Assembly (NCBI GenBank): GCA_016793635.1
Contig: JAEUMD010000025.1
Location: 1 to 64,000 of the forward strand
Direction of reading: 5' to 3'
Length of the DNA: 64,000 nucleotides
Origin: Hyphomicrobiaceae bacterium
GTDB taxonomy: Bacteria; Pseudomonadota; Alphaproteobacteria; Rhizobiales; Hyphomicrobiaceae
The notes under the pieces are model-generated. The model searched no databases, was not told the DNA's origin, and worked only from the letters and a program-made list of their open reading frames with translations. The translations under genes and the position numbers were made by a program. Positions 47,964 to 59,978 of the stretch are shown piece after piece. Positions within the stretch are counted from its first letter, which is position 1; every line of letters starts with the position of its first letter.

Positions 47964-48517
47964 GTGGCCACGCAGACCACGGGCTTGATCGCTGAGCGTT
48001 ATGCGTCGGCCCTTTATGAGTTGGCCGACGAGTTGAAGGCGCTCGATCAGGTCGCGGCCGACTTGAAGGCGATCCGGGCCATGATGGCCTCGTCCGCCGA
48101 TCTCATGCGCCTGATCCGGAGCCCGGTCCTCGGCCGCTCCGAGCAGGCGAAGGCGGTCAGCGCCCTCGCCGAGAAGGCGGGCTTCAGCGCTCTGACCGGT
48201 CGTTTCCTAGGTACCCTGGCGAGCAATCGCCGGCTCTTCGCTCTCGCGTCGGTGATCGATGCGTTCCTGGCCGAGCTCGCGCGCCGTCGCGGCGAGGCCA
48301 CCGCGGACGTCACCTCCGCCGTCGCTCTCACTCCCGCCCAGACGCAAGCGCTCGAAGAGGCGCTCAAGTCGGTGGTCGGCTCGAAGGTGTCTGTCGACCT
48401 CAAGGTCGATCAGTCGCTGATCGGCGGCATCGTCGTCCGGGTGGGTTCTCGCATGATCGATACTTCGCTCGCGACCAAGCTCCGTCGCCTGCGTCTTGCC
48501 ATGAAAGGGGTTGGCTG

Positions 48518-48518
<1 letters not shown>
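47964..48518 (+). CDS. atpH: ATP synthase F1 delta subunit
   Basis: A 184-residue stalk subunit joining F1 to b subunits. The opening [17 protein letters not shown] and the C-terminal [29 protein letters not shown] are typical. GTG start with no long-range alternative. The stop overlaps the atpA ATG (TGATG). As in other alphaproteobacteria, the F0 genes are encoded elsewhere. Confidence 0.95.
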
Positions 48519-50050
<1,532 letters not shown>

Positions 50051-50056
50051 ACCATT

Positions 50057-50143
50057 CCCTCTCCCCGCTCGCGGGAGAGGGTCAGGGTGAGGGGCGGTCC
50101 ACCTTTCCAGGTTGCCGCTGTTCCCCCTGGCCCTCTCTGCCGG
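50057..50143. repeat. REP-like palindromic element between atpA and atpG
   Basis: CCCTCTCCC (50057-50065) and GGGAGAGGG (50073-50081) form a 9-bp stem with a short loop. The following TCAGGGTGAGGGG can pair with a downstream CCCCCTGGCCCTCTC copy. This sequence type (pyrimidine-rich arm, then GGGTCAGGGTGAGGGG) is a familiar intergenic repeat in Rhizobiales. It is odd to find it inside the atp operon. Confidence 0.7.
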
Positions 50144-50179
50144 TGACGGGCGCAAAAGAACAACGACAGGGATGCTCGA

Positions 50180-52538
<2,359 letters not shown>

Positions 52539-52592
52539 TAAATCGGCTGGCGCGAGTTCGCGTCGGCGGCATCAAGCAGAGGGAGATGCGGC

Positions 52593-52865
52593 ATGGCGGA
52601 TGAACCGGTCGGTGGGGCCGAAGGCACTGAGGACGAAGAGTTCGGTAGCTGCTGCGCCGAGCTGAAAGAGGCGATGAGCGGTAAGGAATTCGACCCGCTC
52701 ATCGCGGTCGGTGAGGATGGCATCCTCTACATGTCGGTCGGCTTGATCGACATCGAGGGGGAAGAGCCGGGCATGGTCGACCATCCGGTGTTCTTCTGCC
52801 CGTTCTGCGGCACCGAGCTGCAGGCGCGCGACGAGCTCCGCCAGGACGGCGACGTTAATACCTGA
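52593..52865 (+). CDS. Small CxxC protein between atpD and atpC
   Basis: A 90-residue acidic protein with paired cysteines C20-C21 and a CPFCGTEL zinc-knuckle-like motif (C69, C72). The N-terminal half (FGSCCAELKEAMSGKEFDPLIAVGEDGILYMSVG) and the VDHPVFFCPFCG end suggest a zinc-binding protein. The ATG has GAGGGAGA upstream. Its coding status is supported by position, ribosome site and codon use. It has no known part in ATP synthase; a role in assembly or regulation would be speculation. Confidence 0.72.
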   Translation: MADEPVGGAEGTEDEEFGSCCAELKEAMSGKEFDPLIAVGEDGILYMSVGLIDIEGEEPGMVDHPVFFCPFCGTELQARDELRQDGDVNT

Positions 52866-52982
52866 GACTTGCCCCTGGACCCGATCGCGTGAACGCGACG
52901 CGGGTCCGGGCGCACACCCGGACGGCACGCGGCAGCGCCCGCTGCATCGGGCCGGGATCACGAGACGAGGACGGCGGACATC

Positions 52983-53378
52983 ATGGCAAGTACCTTCAAG
53001 TTCGATCTGGTCAGCCCCGAGCGCGTTCTGCTCTCGGCCGCTGCCGAGCAGGCTGTCCTCCCCGGAGTCGACGGCCAGTTCACGGTTCTCCCGGGCCATG
53101 CTCCCGTCGTCTCCGCGCTGATGCCCGGCGTCATCCACGTGACGCTCACGAATGCCAAGAAGGCAGTGTTCGTGAAGGGCGGCTTCGTCGAGATCAATCC
53201 GGAGAGCGTCACGGTTCTTGCCGCGCATGCTTTCGTGCTGGACGAGGTCGATCCGCGCCAGCTCGACGCGGAGCTGTCCGCCGCCGAAACCGCGCTGGCG
53301 GCTGAGAAGGACGACGAGGCGCTTCGTCATGTCTCGCGCGCCATCGAAGAGCTTAAGGCGCTGCGTAAGACCGGCTGA
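52983..53378 (+). CDS. atpC: ATP synthase F1 epsilon subunit
   Basis: A 131-residue subunit: FKFDLVSPERVLLSAAAEQAVLPGVDGQFTVLPGHAPVVSALMPGVIHV is the N-terminal beta sandwich, and EVDPRQLDAELSAAETALAA ... SRAIEELKALRK is the helical C-terminus that inhibits ATP hydrolysis. It is preceded by GAGACGAGGACGG-type purine-rich DNA. A strong hairpin terminator follows. Confidence 0.95.
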   Translation: MASTFKFDLVSPERVLLSAAAEQAVLPGVDGQFTVLPGHAPVVSALMPGVIHVTLTNAKKAVFVKGGFVEINPESVTVLAAHAFVLDEVDPRQLDAELSAAETALAAEKDDEALRHVSRAIEELKALRKTG

Positions 53379-53411
53379 CGCGACGCGGACATCGTCAAAC
53401 AAGTTCCAAAG

Positions 53412-53437
53412 CAGCCGGCCGCGTGCCGGCTGTTTGC
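53412..53437 (+). terminator. Rho-independent terminator of the atp operon
   Basis: CAGCCGGC (53412-53419), loop CGCGT, GCCGGCTG (53425-53432), then TTTGC. A-rich bases before the stem and T-rich bases after it extend the fold. It lies 34 nt after the atpC stop and fits a terminator. Confidence 0.8.
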
Positions 53438-53650
53438 GTTTCGGCGTTCGCGCGTTGGCCGCGTGCCGGAGGGAATTCGTCTCTTCGATTCCGGGTTGAC
53501 CGTACTCGTCAACCCCACTCCCTACCCGCCGCTTGGTTCCGGCGCCCGATGCCCCGCTGCGATGGCTGACTGAGCCACGGGAACAGGGCACATTCACGCG
53601 CTTTCACTTGGCCCACTGAGCGCTGCCGTCTCGGCCGACCGCCATGGTGA

Positions 53651-54163
53651 TCAAACGTCGGCGGCGAGCGGGCCGAGGCCGGCGAGAACCTTGCGGTAGA
53701 CCTCGGCCTTGAATGGCACGACGAGATCCATCAATTCCGAACGTTTGGCCCACCTCCACTCGTCGAACTCGATTTCGTGGTCGGGCGGCGCGATGTTGAT
53801 TTCAGAGTCGTCGCCGAGAAAGCGCATGGCGAACCACTTCTGGGTCTGGCCGCGGTAGCGCCCGCCCCACTTCTTGCCCATCAGCTCCATGGGGAGATCG
53901 TAATTCAGCCATTCGGGATGCTCGCCGATGATCGCGGCCGAGCGGATACCCGTCTCCTCTAAGAGCTCGCGGTGCGCCGCCGCCGCCGGGTCCTCGCCCT
54001 TGTCGATTCCGCCTTGTGGCATCTGCCACCACGTACCGGGGCCCTCGGGCTTGTTGCGCTTGTTGTCCGAGCGCCGGCCGAGCCAGATCAGCCCGTCGCG
54101 ATTGAGGACCATGATACCGACGCACGGACGATACTTGAGCTTGCTGACGTCGACCGTGGCCAC
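53651..54163 (-). CDS. rppH: RNA pyrophosphohydrolase, Nudix (copy 2)
   Basis: A 170-residue Nudix hydrolase: YRPCVGIMVLNRDG, then a small insertion (GRRSDNKRNKPEGPGTWWQMPQGG), Nudix box GGIDKGEDPAAAAHRELLEETG, then [13 protein letters not shown]. It is clearly an orthologue-type sequence to the copy at 4456-4959 but strongly diverged, and the insertion is of the Rhizobiales type. It converges with the atp operon and stands apart from the downstream ctpA/envC pair by 302 nt. Confidence 0.92.
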   Translation of the reverse strand: MATVDVSKLKYRPCVGIMVLNRDGLIWLGRRSDNKRNKPEGPGTWWQMPQGGIDKGEDPAAAAHRELLEETGIRSAAIIGEHPEWLNYDLPMELMGKKWGGRYRGQTQKWFAMRFLGDDSEINIAPPDHEIEFDEWRWAKRSELMDLVVPFKAEVYRKVLAGLGPLAADV

Positions 54164-54465
54164 GCTGTCCTCCCTCGAGATCTTGGGGTGCGATCGGTTG
54201 AATCGGAAGCGCTCGGCGCTGCCATCGAAAGCGTGAATAGCACTCTAAACCATCTGCATCGAGTGCGATGGCACGTGCCTTTTAGCGCAAGCACGGCGCG
54301 CTTTCTCATCCGCGAGCCTCCGGGCTCGGGCACGCACGATCCAACGGCGCTCAGCGAAACAGGAGAGTTCGTTTGCGACAGGAGTGGACTTGCGCAAACG
54401 AGAAGGGCGCCCTCGCGGACGCCCTTCGTGTTTCTGGTCGAGCCTCGCGTTGGAAACGCGCCGGG
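54164..54465. other. 302-nt gap between ctpA2 and rppH2
   Basis: The stretch holds a terminator for the envC2-ctpA2 operon (54402-54427). It should also hold the promoter of rppH2 (minus strand, just above 54163), but I could not pick out a good -35/-10 pair. No small gene is supported. In the other copy of this cluster the place is taken by the polysaccharide deacetylase gene. Confidence 0.5.
54402..54427 (-). terminator. Terminator of the envC2-ctpA2 operon
   Basis: Stem GAAGGGCG/CGCCCTTC (54402-54409 with 54420-54427), loop of ten bases that can pair partly. On the minus strand it lies about 40 nt after the ctpA2 stop and is followed by TCGTTT. Confidence 0.65.
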
Positions 54466-55818
54466 TCAGTTCGCCTTCTTCTCCGGCTCGCTCGTCTCGG
54501 GCGCGGTGGTTGCAGCCGGTGCGGCCGCGATCTTGCCGCGCAGCAAGTTCAGCGCGTATTGGAGCTGCGTATCCTTTTCGGGCTCCTTCGGCACGTAAGC
54601 CGACGAGCCGGACTTGTCCTCCTGCTCCTTGTCGTTCTTGAGGTGGCCCCTGAGGCTCGACTCGCCGCGAACCTTGGTCTGCGCGGCCTTGGCCTTCATT
54701 TCCTCTGGGAGCTCCTGTTCGACGACGACGTCGGGATCGATACCCTTGGCCTGGATCGAGCGGTTTGACGGCGTGTAGTAACGCGCCGTCGTCAAGCGGA
54801 TGGCGCCGTTGGCGTTGAGCGGAATGATGGTCTGCACCGAGCCCTTGCCGAACGAGCGCGTGCCGATGATGGTGGCGCGCTTGTGGTCCTGCAGGGCGCC
54901 TGCGACGATCTCAGACGCGGAAGCCGAGCCGCCGTTGATGAGCACGACGATCTTCTTGCCGTCCGTGACGTCGCCGGCGCGGGCCTGGCTGCGCTGCGTT
55001 TCCTCGTTGTTGCGGCCCTTCGTTAGCACGATCGCGCCACGCTCGAGGAAGTCGTCGGAGACGGCGATGGCCTGGTCGAGCAAGCCACCCGGGTTGTTGC
55101 GCAGATCAATGATATAACCCTTGAGATCCGCGCCGATCTCCTTCGACAGGCTGGCGATCGCCTTGACGGTGTTCTCGTGGGTCTTTTCGTTGAAGGTCGA
55201 GACCTTGACGTAAGCGACGTCGCCCTCGCGCCGCGCCTTCACCGCGTTGATGCGGATGTTGTCGCGGACGAGCTTCACCTCGAACGGCTCCTCGACACCC
55301 TTGCGGACGATGGTGAGGATGATCGGCGTGTTGATCGGGCCGCGCATCTTCTCCACGGCCTGCTCGAGCGTGAGGCCGACGATCTGTTCGTTGTCGAGAT
55401 GTGTGATGAGGTCGTTGGCGAGCAGGCCCGCCTTGGAGGCTGGCGTGTCGTCGATCGGTGACACGACTTTGACGACCCCGTTCTCCATCGTCACCTCGAT
55501 ACCGAGGCCGCCGAACTCACCGCGCGTCTGCACCTGCATGTCACGGAAATGCTTCGGGCTCAGGTAGGCCGAGTGCGGGTCGAGCGCCGTCAGCATGCCG
55601 TTGATGGCATTCTCGATGAGCTGGGTGTCGTCCGGCTTCTCGACATAGTCCGAGCGGACGCGCTCGAGGACGTCGCCGAACAGGTCGAGCTGCCGGTAGA
55701 GGTCCGAGTTGGGCGACGCCGAGGAGTGCGTCTGGGTGACGCTGACCAGCGTGGTGACGCCAGCCAGTCCGGTCATCATCAGGAAAGTCCAGAACGCGAA
55801 GTCGGTCTTGCGCATCAT
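54466..55818 (-). CDS. ctpA: Carboxy-terminal processing peptidase S41 (copy 2)
   Basis: A 450-residue periplasmic protease: N-terminal hydrophobic signal or anchor (about 7-25), a PDZ domain ([33 protein letters not shown]), catalytic GGSASASE at 296-303 and K325 in RSFGKGS. The overall plan equals that of the copy at 6263-7618, but the N-terminus and the tail after residue 365 differ. It overlaps envC2 by 4 nt. No deacetylase gene follows, unlike copy 1. Confidence 0.93.
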   Translation of the reverse strand: MMRKTDFAFWTFLMMTGLAGVTTLVSVTQTHSSASPNSDLYRQLDLFGDVLERVRSDYVEKPDDTQLIENAINGMLTALDPHSAYLSPKHFRDMQVQTRGEFGGLGIEVTMENGVVKVVSPIDDTPASKAGLLANDLITHLDNEQIVGLTLEQAVEKMRGPINTPIILTIVRKGVEEPFEVKLVRDNIRINAVKARREGDVAYVKVSTFNEKTHENTVKAIASLSKEIGADLKGYIIDLRNNPGGLLDQAIAVSDDFLERGAIVLTKGRNNEETQRSQARAGDVTDGKKIVVLINGGSASASEIVAGALQDHKRATIIGTRSFGKGSVQTIIPLNANGAIRLTTARYYTPSNRSIQAKGIDPDVVVEQELPEEMKAKAAQTKVRGESSLRGHLKNDKEQEDKSGSSAYVPKEPEKDTQLQYALNLLRGKIAAAPAATTAPETSEPEKKAN

Positions 55819-57335
55819 CCTTGCACCTTGTCAGGACCGTTCGCCCACCAAGGGCTCGGGTCGATGGGCCGTCCATCTTTGCGAAATTCTACGTACAGAA
55901 CAGGAGAGCTGGATTCGGTCTTCCCGTCACGGGCGGCGCCGCCACCCATCGTGCCGACCGGCTCGGCCGCGAGCACGAACTGGCCGGGCTCGACATCGAT
56001 CCGCGACAGGCCGGCCAGTAGGATATGATAGCCACCGCCAGCATTGATGATCAAGAGTTGGCCATAGCTGCGGAACTCGCCGGCGAACAAGACCCAGCCG
56101 TCGCACGGCGACGTGATCTGAGCATTGCCGCGGGTCTGCAGCACGATCCCTTTCGACTGGCTACCGTACTGGGTCTTGTCGCCGTAGTTCAGGACCCGCT
56201 CACCGTGGCCGGGCAGCGGCAGCCGGCCGCGCGCTTGATGGAACGGCAGTGCCGGCTTGATCCGTCCGGGGTCCGCGCGCACGCCCGCCCCGCCGCCGGG
56301 CCGCAGCTCGATGAAGTCCCCCTGCTTGGGCAGCGGGCCGAGAGCGACACGAGTTTCCGCGGGAGGTGTGCTGGCGGGGGCCGTTGCGACCGGCGGGGCG
56401 GGCGAGCGCTCGGGCGCGGCGACGATCGGGCCTGGTGCCGCGCCAGCCGCGTCCGCCGCCTCGGCGGCCTTCGCTTCCTTGTCATAGGCACCGAGCGCCG
56501 TCTTCTCGGTGATGGTCTTGTCGAGCTTGGCAATAAGCTCGTTGAGGTCGCCGACGCTGCGGGTGATCTCGGCGGCGGCACGGCGCACGTCGGCGAGTTC
56601 GGTTTTGCGCTGGGCGAGCGACTGCTTGCGCTCCTCCATCAGCCCCGCGAGCTTGGTGCGAGCGTCGCTGAGGCGCTCCGTCTCGGTCTTGAGCCGCGTG
56701 CTCTCGCCGCGGATTTCGTCCATGACGCGGACCAGCTCGTTGAGACGCCCGGCGAGCTGCAATGCCTGCCCGCGCAGCTCCGGGAAAGCCGCGGAGAGCA
56801 CCATGGCGCTGCGAACCATCCGCAGCGCGTCGGATCGCTGCGTGATCATCACCGGCGGCGGGTTGCGCCCCATGCGTTGGAGCGCGCCCAGCAGTTTGCC
56901 GATCTGCCCGTGACGCTGTTCCAGCGAGCCTCGGACGATGCGCTCCTGTGCTTCGAGCTCGCCGAGGCGGGCTTCGATCGCCGTCATCTTGGCTTCGCTC
57001 TTCTGGATCAGCGCGGCGGTTTCGAGCAGGCGGGCGTTTATGCGCTCGCGCTCCGCATCGATCTCATTGACGTCGCGCGCGAGCGCGGATTCCCGATCGA
57101 GCTGCGTCTTCAGTTCGCCCTGGCGCGCCTCGAGCTGTCGGCGAATGGCATCCGGGTCCATCTTCTGGGCGATTGCCGATGGGGTGCCGGCGAGAGCTGC
57201 CGCAAGCAGCGCGGCGGCGGACGAGCACACGATTCCGGCCTGCGCCAAAGCCTTCCCGGCCCGCGGCGGGCGGCATGCGGCCGGCAGCGGCAGATTGGGG
57301 CGGGGCGGCGAGAAACGTGCCGGTCTGCGGCTCAA
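55815..57335 (-). CDS. envC: Murein hydrolase activator EnvC (copy 2)
   Basis: A 506-residue protein with an N-terminal signal or anchor after a basic stretch (hydrophobic at about 32-55), coiled coil at about 58-285, a Pro/Ala linker and a degenerate M23 domain (SKGIVLQTRGNAQITSPCDGWVLFAGEFRSYGQLLIINAGGGYHILLAGL). The metal-site histidines are replaced (VLYVEFRKDG), as in activators. It is about 80 residues longer than copy 1, mostly in the N-terminus and linker. Confidence 0.9.
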   Translation of the reverse strand: MSRRPARFSPPRPNLPLPAACRPPRAGKALAQAGIVCSSAAALLAAALAGTPSAIAQKMDPDAIRRQLEARQGELKTQLDRESALARDVNEIDAERERINARLLETAALIQKSEAKMTAIEARLGELEAQERIVRGSLEQRHGQIGKLLGALQRMGRNPPPVMITQRSDALRMVRSAMVLSAAFPELRGQALQLAGRLNELVRVMDEIRGESTRLKTETERLSDARTKLAGLMEERKQSLAQRKTELADVRRAAAEITRSVGDLNELIAKLDKTITEKTALGAYDKEAKAAEAADAAGAAPGPIVAAPERSPAPPVATAPASTPPAETRVALGPLPKQGDFIELRPGGGAGVRADPGRIKPALPFHQARGRLPLPGHGERVLNYGDKTQYGSQSKGIVLQTRGNAQITSPCDGWVLFAGEFRSYGQLLIINAGGGYHILLAGLSRIDVEPGQFVLAAEPVGTMGGGAARDGKTESSSPVLYVEFRKDGRPIDPSPWWANGPDKVQG

Positions 57336-57672
57336 TTGGGAGTCCTCTGGATCGCGGAAAGCGGTGACGCTCGAAATCTGGGGTACCTGCCGGGCCGCAC
57401 ACGCGAATCCACATTAGGCGCGAACGCGGCGGCCGTCGCCATAACGATTCGTAACAATTAAGGCAATTGTAGCCCGAGGCGATTGCTTGGCACGACCGGT
57501 CCCTCCTGGCGCCCTCGCCTTGGCGCGGCCGATGGCGGCGTGCGCCGAACCGACGCAAGGGGCATGGAGCGGGCCGGAACCGGCGTATAGCAAGCATGGG
57601 CTGGCTTGACGGGCGCGGGCGGCTCTCTCAAATCAATCGTATCGCGCTCGGGCGACGAGGACACCACGGCTC
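57336..57672. other. 337-nt divergent intergenic region
   Basis: It separates envC2 (minus) from the twin-TM gene (plus). AT-rich DNA at about 57440-57475 may hold the envC2 promoter: on the minus strand TTGCCT, 16 bp, then TTATGG. TTGACG at 57606-57611 may be a -35 for the plus-strand operon, but its -10 is poor. No gene or stable RNA fold is supported. Confidence 0.4.
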
Positions 57673-57864
57673 ATGCAGACCGCTCTCTATCACGTGACGA
57701 CCATTGCCGTGCTCGCGGTTCTCGCTGTGCTGGTGATGGGTCTCTGGAACCTCATGCGCAACCAGAGTTCCAACCTCAGTCAGCGGTTGATGCGCTGGCG
57801 CGTCGGGCTGCAGTTCCTGGCGATCCTGGTGATCATCGGCTATCTGCTCGTGCAGAAGGTCTGA
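57673..57864 (+). CDS. Twin transmembrane helix small protein (HIG1-like)
   Basis: A 63-residue protein with two helices (about 7-26 and 44-61) joined by a polar loop, NLMRNQSSNLSQRLMRWRVGLQF, which fits the HIG1/twin-TM small protein family. In Rhizobiales it regularly precedes the cob(I)alamin adenosyltransferase gene, as here. The eukaryotic HIG1 proteins attach to respiratory supercomplexes; the bacterial role is unproven. Confidence 0.87.
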   Translation: MQTALYHVTTIAVLAVLAVLVMGLWNLMRNQSSNLSQRLMRWRVGLQFLAILVIIGYLLVQKV

Positions 57865-57950
57865 GCGGGCGGAATGGGGACCGGTCGGCATCGCGCTGGC
57901 CCATGGCGTGGCCGCAGCGATCTCCTTGCGGCATTCGGAGAGCAGGCGCG

Positions 57951-58532
57951 ATGGTCAAGCTGAACAAGATTTACACTCGCACGGGTGACAAGGGTACGAC
58001 GGGGCTGGGCACGGGAGAGCGTGTCTCGAAATACGCGCTCCGCATCGAGGCTTACGGCACCGTCGACGAGGCCAACGCCGCCGTGGGCGTTGCCCGGCTG
58101 CACCTCGGAGAAGAGGTGGCCAATGTCGACCGCATGCTGCTGCGCGTGCAGAACGACATGTTCGATCTCGGCGCCGATTTGTGCGTGCCGGACCGTGGCG
58201 AGAAGCTCGAATATGAGCCGCTGCGCATCGTCGCGTCGCAGGTGCAGCGGCTCGAAGCGGAGATCGATGAGCTGAACGCCGAGCTTGAGCCGTTGCGATC
58301 ATTCGTCCTGCCAGGCGGCAGCGCGGCTTCCGCGCACCTGCACGTCGCACGGACTGTTTCGCGCCGCGCCGAGCGCATCATGGTGGCGCTGGCCGCCGAA
58401 CCGGGAGAGCCGGTCAGCGAAGCGGCGCTCCAGTATATCAACCGCCTGTCGGACTTTCTTTTCGTCGCAGGCCGCTACGTGAACGACAAGGGCGCGCGCG
58501 ACGTGTTGTGGGTTCCTGGCAAGAACCGTTGA
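57951..58532 (+). CDS. Cob(I)alamin adenosyltransferase, PduO type
   Basis: A 193-residue enzyme that makes adenosylcobalamin from cob(I)alamin and ATP. KLNKIYTRTGDKGTTGLGTGERVSK at the N-terminus is the ATP-binding motif, and PGGSAASAHLHVARTVSRRAER and INRLSDFLFVAGRYVN complete the family pattern. GGAGAGCAGG precedes the ATG. It supplies cofactor for methylmalonyl-CoA mutase and similar enzymes. It is one of a Rhizobiales-type run with etfBA and the hydroxyacyl-CoA dehydrogenase. Confidence 0.95.
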   Translation: MVKLNKIYTRTGDKGTTGLGTGERVSKYALRIEAYGTVDEANAAVGVARLHLGEEVANVDRMLLRVQNDMFDLGADLCVPDRGEKLEYEPLRIVASQVQRLEAEIDELNAELEPLRSFVLPGGSAASAHLHVARTVSRRAERIMVALAAEPGEPVSEAALQYINRLSDFLFVAGRYVNDKGARDVLWVPGKNR

Positions 58533-58602
58533 ATCCGCAGCCCCTCTGATGGCGTGGCGCGTCGGGCACCTGGGCCTGACGCCGGACACACGCGGGCCAC
58601 CC

Positions 58603-58620
58603 AAGGAAAGCGATTTCCTT
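58603..58620. other. GNRA-capped hairpin in the adenosyltransferase-rhomboid gap
   Basis: AAGGAAA, loop GCGA, TTTCCTT: a perfect 7-bp stem with a GNRA tetraloop, 71 nt after the adenosyltransferase stop. No T-run follows, so it may be an RNA-stability or processing element rather than a terminator. Confidence 0.4.
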
Positions 58621-58741
58621 CGCCACGATCAGGCTTTAGTCTTTGGATCGCACTGGCGCAGGGCGCGACCTGCACATCGGAACAGTCTCTGACGGTCGAT
58701 GGCCCGTGGCAGGATGCCCCGAGAACGAGGGAAGCGACGCC

Positions 58742-59434
58742 GTGTTCGTGCCTCTGAAAGACGACAACCCGCTCCGCAGCATTTCTTTTCAGTTCGTCAC
58801 GATCGGCCTCATCGTCGTCAACGTGATCGTCTTCGCGCTCACGGCGGCCGGCATCACCCAGTCGACGATCGCGAGCTTCGCGGTGATCCCCGGAGAGCTG
58901 TTCGGCCCTGGACCGTTGCTCCCCCAGACCATCGCCGTGCCCGAGAGGTTTACATTGCTCACCTACATGTTCTTCCACGGCGATCTGCTGCACCTGGGTG
59001 GCAACATGCTGTTCCTCTGGGTGTTCGGCGACAACGTCGAGGACGCGATGGGGCACGCCCGTTTCCTGGTCTTCTATCTCCTGTGCGGTGTGCTGGCCGG
59101 CCTTACGCACGCACTCATCATGCCGGACTCGGAGCTGCCGCTGATCGGCGCAAGCGGCGCGGTGGCGGGCGTCATCGCCGCGTATTTGATGCTGCATCCG
59201 AACGTTCGCGTCTGGGTCCTGGTATTCAAGGTCATCCCGATGCAGATCAGCGCCGCGATCGTGCTCGGGCTGTGGATCGTGACGCAGATTGTCATGGTTA
59301 TGCTGCCGCAGACGGATCAGGTTGCCTGGTGGGCGCACATCGGCGGTCTCGTCGCAGGCGCGGTGCTGGTAATCTTCATGCGCCGGCCTGGGGTCAGGCT
59401 GTTCAACCGCGGTTTCCCCGTACCACAGCGATAG
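58742..59434 (+). CDS. Rhomboid family intramembrane serine protease
   Basis: A 230-residue membrane protease of about six helices. FFHGDLLHLGGNMLFLWVFGDNVED is the HxxxN region after loop 1, nucleophile S138 is in GASGAVAG and the base is H199 in WWAHIGGLVAGAVL. GTG start with GAGGGAAG upstream. It cuts membrane proteins within the bilayer; the substrate is unknown. Its place before etfBA is usual in Rhizobiales. Confidence 0.93.
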   Translation: MFVPLKDDNPLRSISFQFVTIGLIVVNVIVFALTAAGITQSTIASFAVIPGELFGPGPLLPQTIAVPERFTLLTYMFFHGDLLHLGGNMLFLWVFGDNVEDAMGHARFLVFYLLCGVLAGLTHALIMPDSELPLIGASGAVAGVIAAYLMLHPNVRVWVLVFKVIPMQISAAIVLGLWIVTQIVMVMLPQTDQVAWWAHIGGLVAGAVLVIFMRRPGVRLFNRGFPVPQR

Positions 59435-59631
59435 TCCAGTGCCGAAAAAGATAGGCGCACGGGGCATCTGCGCGAACCCCTCCGCTACCTGAACGCCGCG
59501 TCGCCTCGACTTGGCTCCGGGCACAAGCGTAAGGGGGCGCCTTAATGGGCGGTCCCATGGTGCGCAAATTATTGCCATAGCCACGAAACAATTGCTCTGA
59601 AACGAAGCAGAGTCTTTGTCTTGTCGTTGCA

Positions 59632-59660
59632 TTGACTTCGCGGCGGCACGCTCCTAGGCT
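59632..59660 (+). promoter_or_regulatory. Sigma70-type promoter in the gene-free region
   Basis: TTGACT (59632-59637), exactly 17 bp, TAGGCT (59655-59660). The -35 is one base from consensus. No gene starts within 300 nt downstream, which points to a non-coding transcript or a long leader. Confidence 0.6.
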
Positions 59661-59880
59661 GCCGTTTCGCAAGTGCGAAGAGCTGTGCGCGCTGTAGCGG
59701 TGCCGCTGAATCGAGCGGCCCGAAGGGGGGCGAGCGGCACTGCACAAGCAATTGTCTGGGGGTAGGTGCAGGCATCGCGTAGCCGCAGGGCGGATCCGCG
59801 CTGTAAGGAGTTGCGTGCAACGCATCCCCTGCGGCGGAAGCCGAGCTGGACGGCGGTGGCTGACAACGGAGGTGCAACAA
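59661..59880 (+). ncRNA. Candidate structured RNA, unknown family
   Basis: Successive strong stems follow the promoter. TTCGC-AAGT-GCGAA lies near 59667. A 10-bp stem CGGTGCCGCT/AGCGGCACTG (one G-U) lies near 59698-59740. A closing stem CCGCAGGG/CCCTGCGG (about 59781-59834) encloses the palindrome GCGGATCCGC and the hairpin TGCGT-GCA-ACGCA. I could not match it to 6S, SRP, tmRNA or RNase P RNA. It could instead be the etfB leader. Boundaries are approximate. Confidence 0.4.
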
Positions 59881-59925
59881 TCACCGACGTTGCGCAAAGC
59901 GGGCCAATTCCGCTTCCTACTAACG

Positions 59926-59931
59926 TATAAT
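59926..59931 (+). promoter_or_regulatory. -10 element of a likely etfBA promoter
   Basis: A perfect TATAAT lies 47 nt before the etfB ATG. The -35 region at the right distance (around 59903-59909) is poor, so an activator or an extended element may be needed. Confidence 0.5.
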
Positions 59932-59978
59932 GAACGGGATGTGACGCAGCAGCAAGGACTTTGGGGAACGGTTTGCAG

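Larger units (their letters stand above)
59435..59978. other. 544-nt gene-free region upstream of etfB
   Basis: No coding frame with sensible codon use or ribosome site is visible. The region contains a good promoter at 59632-59660, several long stem-loops at 59661-59880, and a perfect TATAAT at 59926-59931 close to etfB. The first 190 nt show nothing clear beyond a weak stem around 59530-59545. Confidence 0.6.

Noticed and set aside
59661-59880. A known housekeeping RNA such as 6S, SRP RNA, tmRNA or RNase P RNA
   Set aside because: None of the conserved sequence landmarks that I know of these RNAs are visible; a profile search is still needed.
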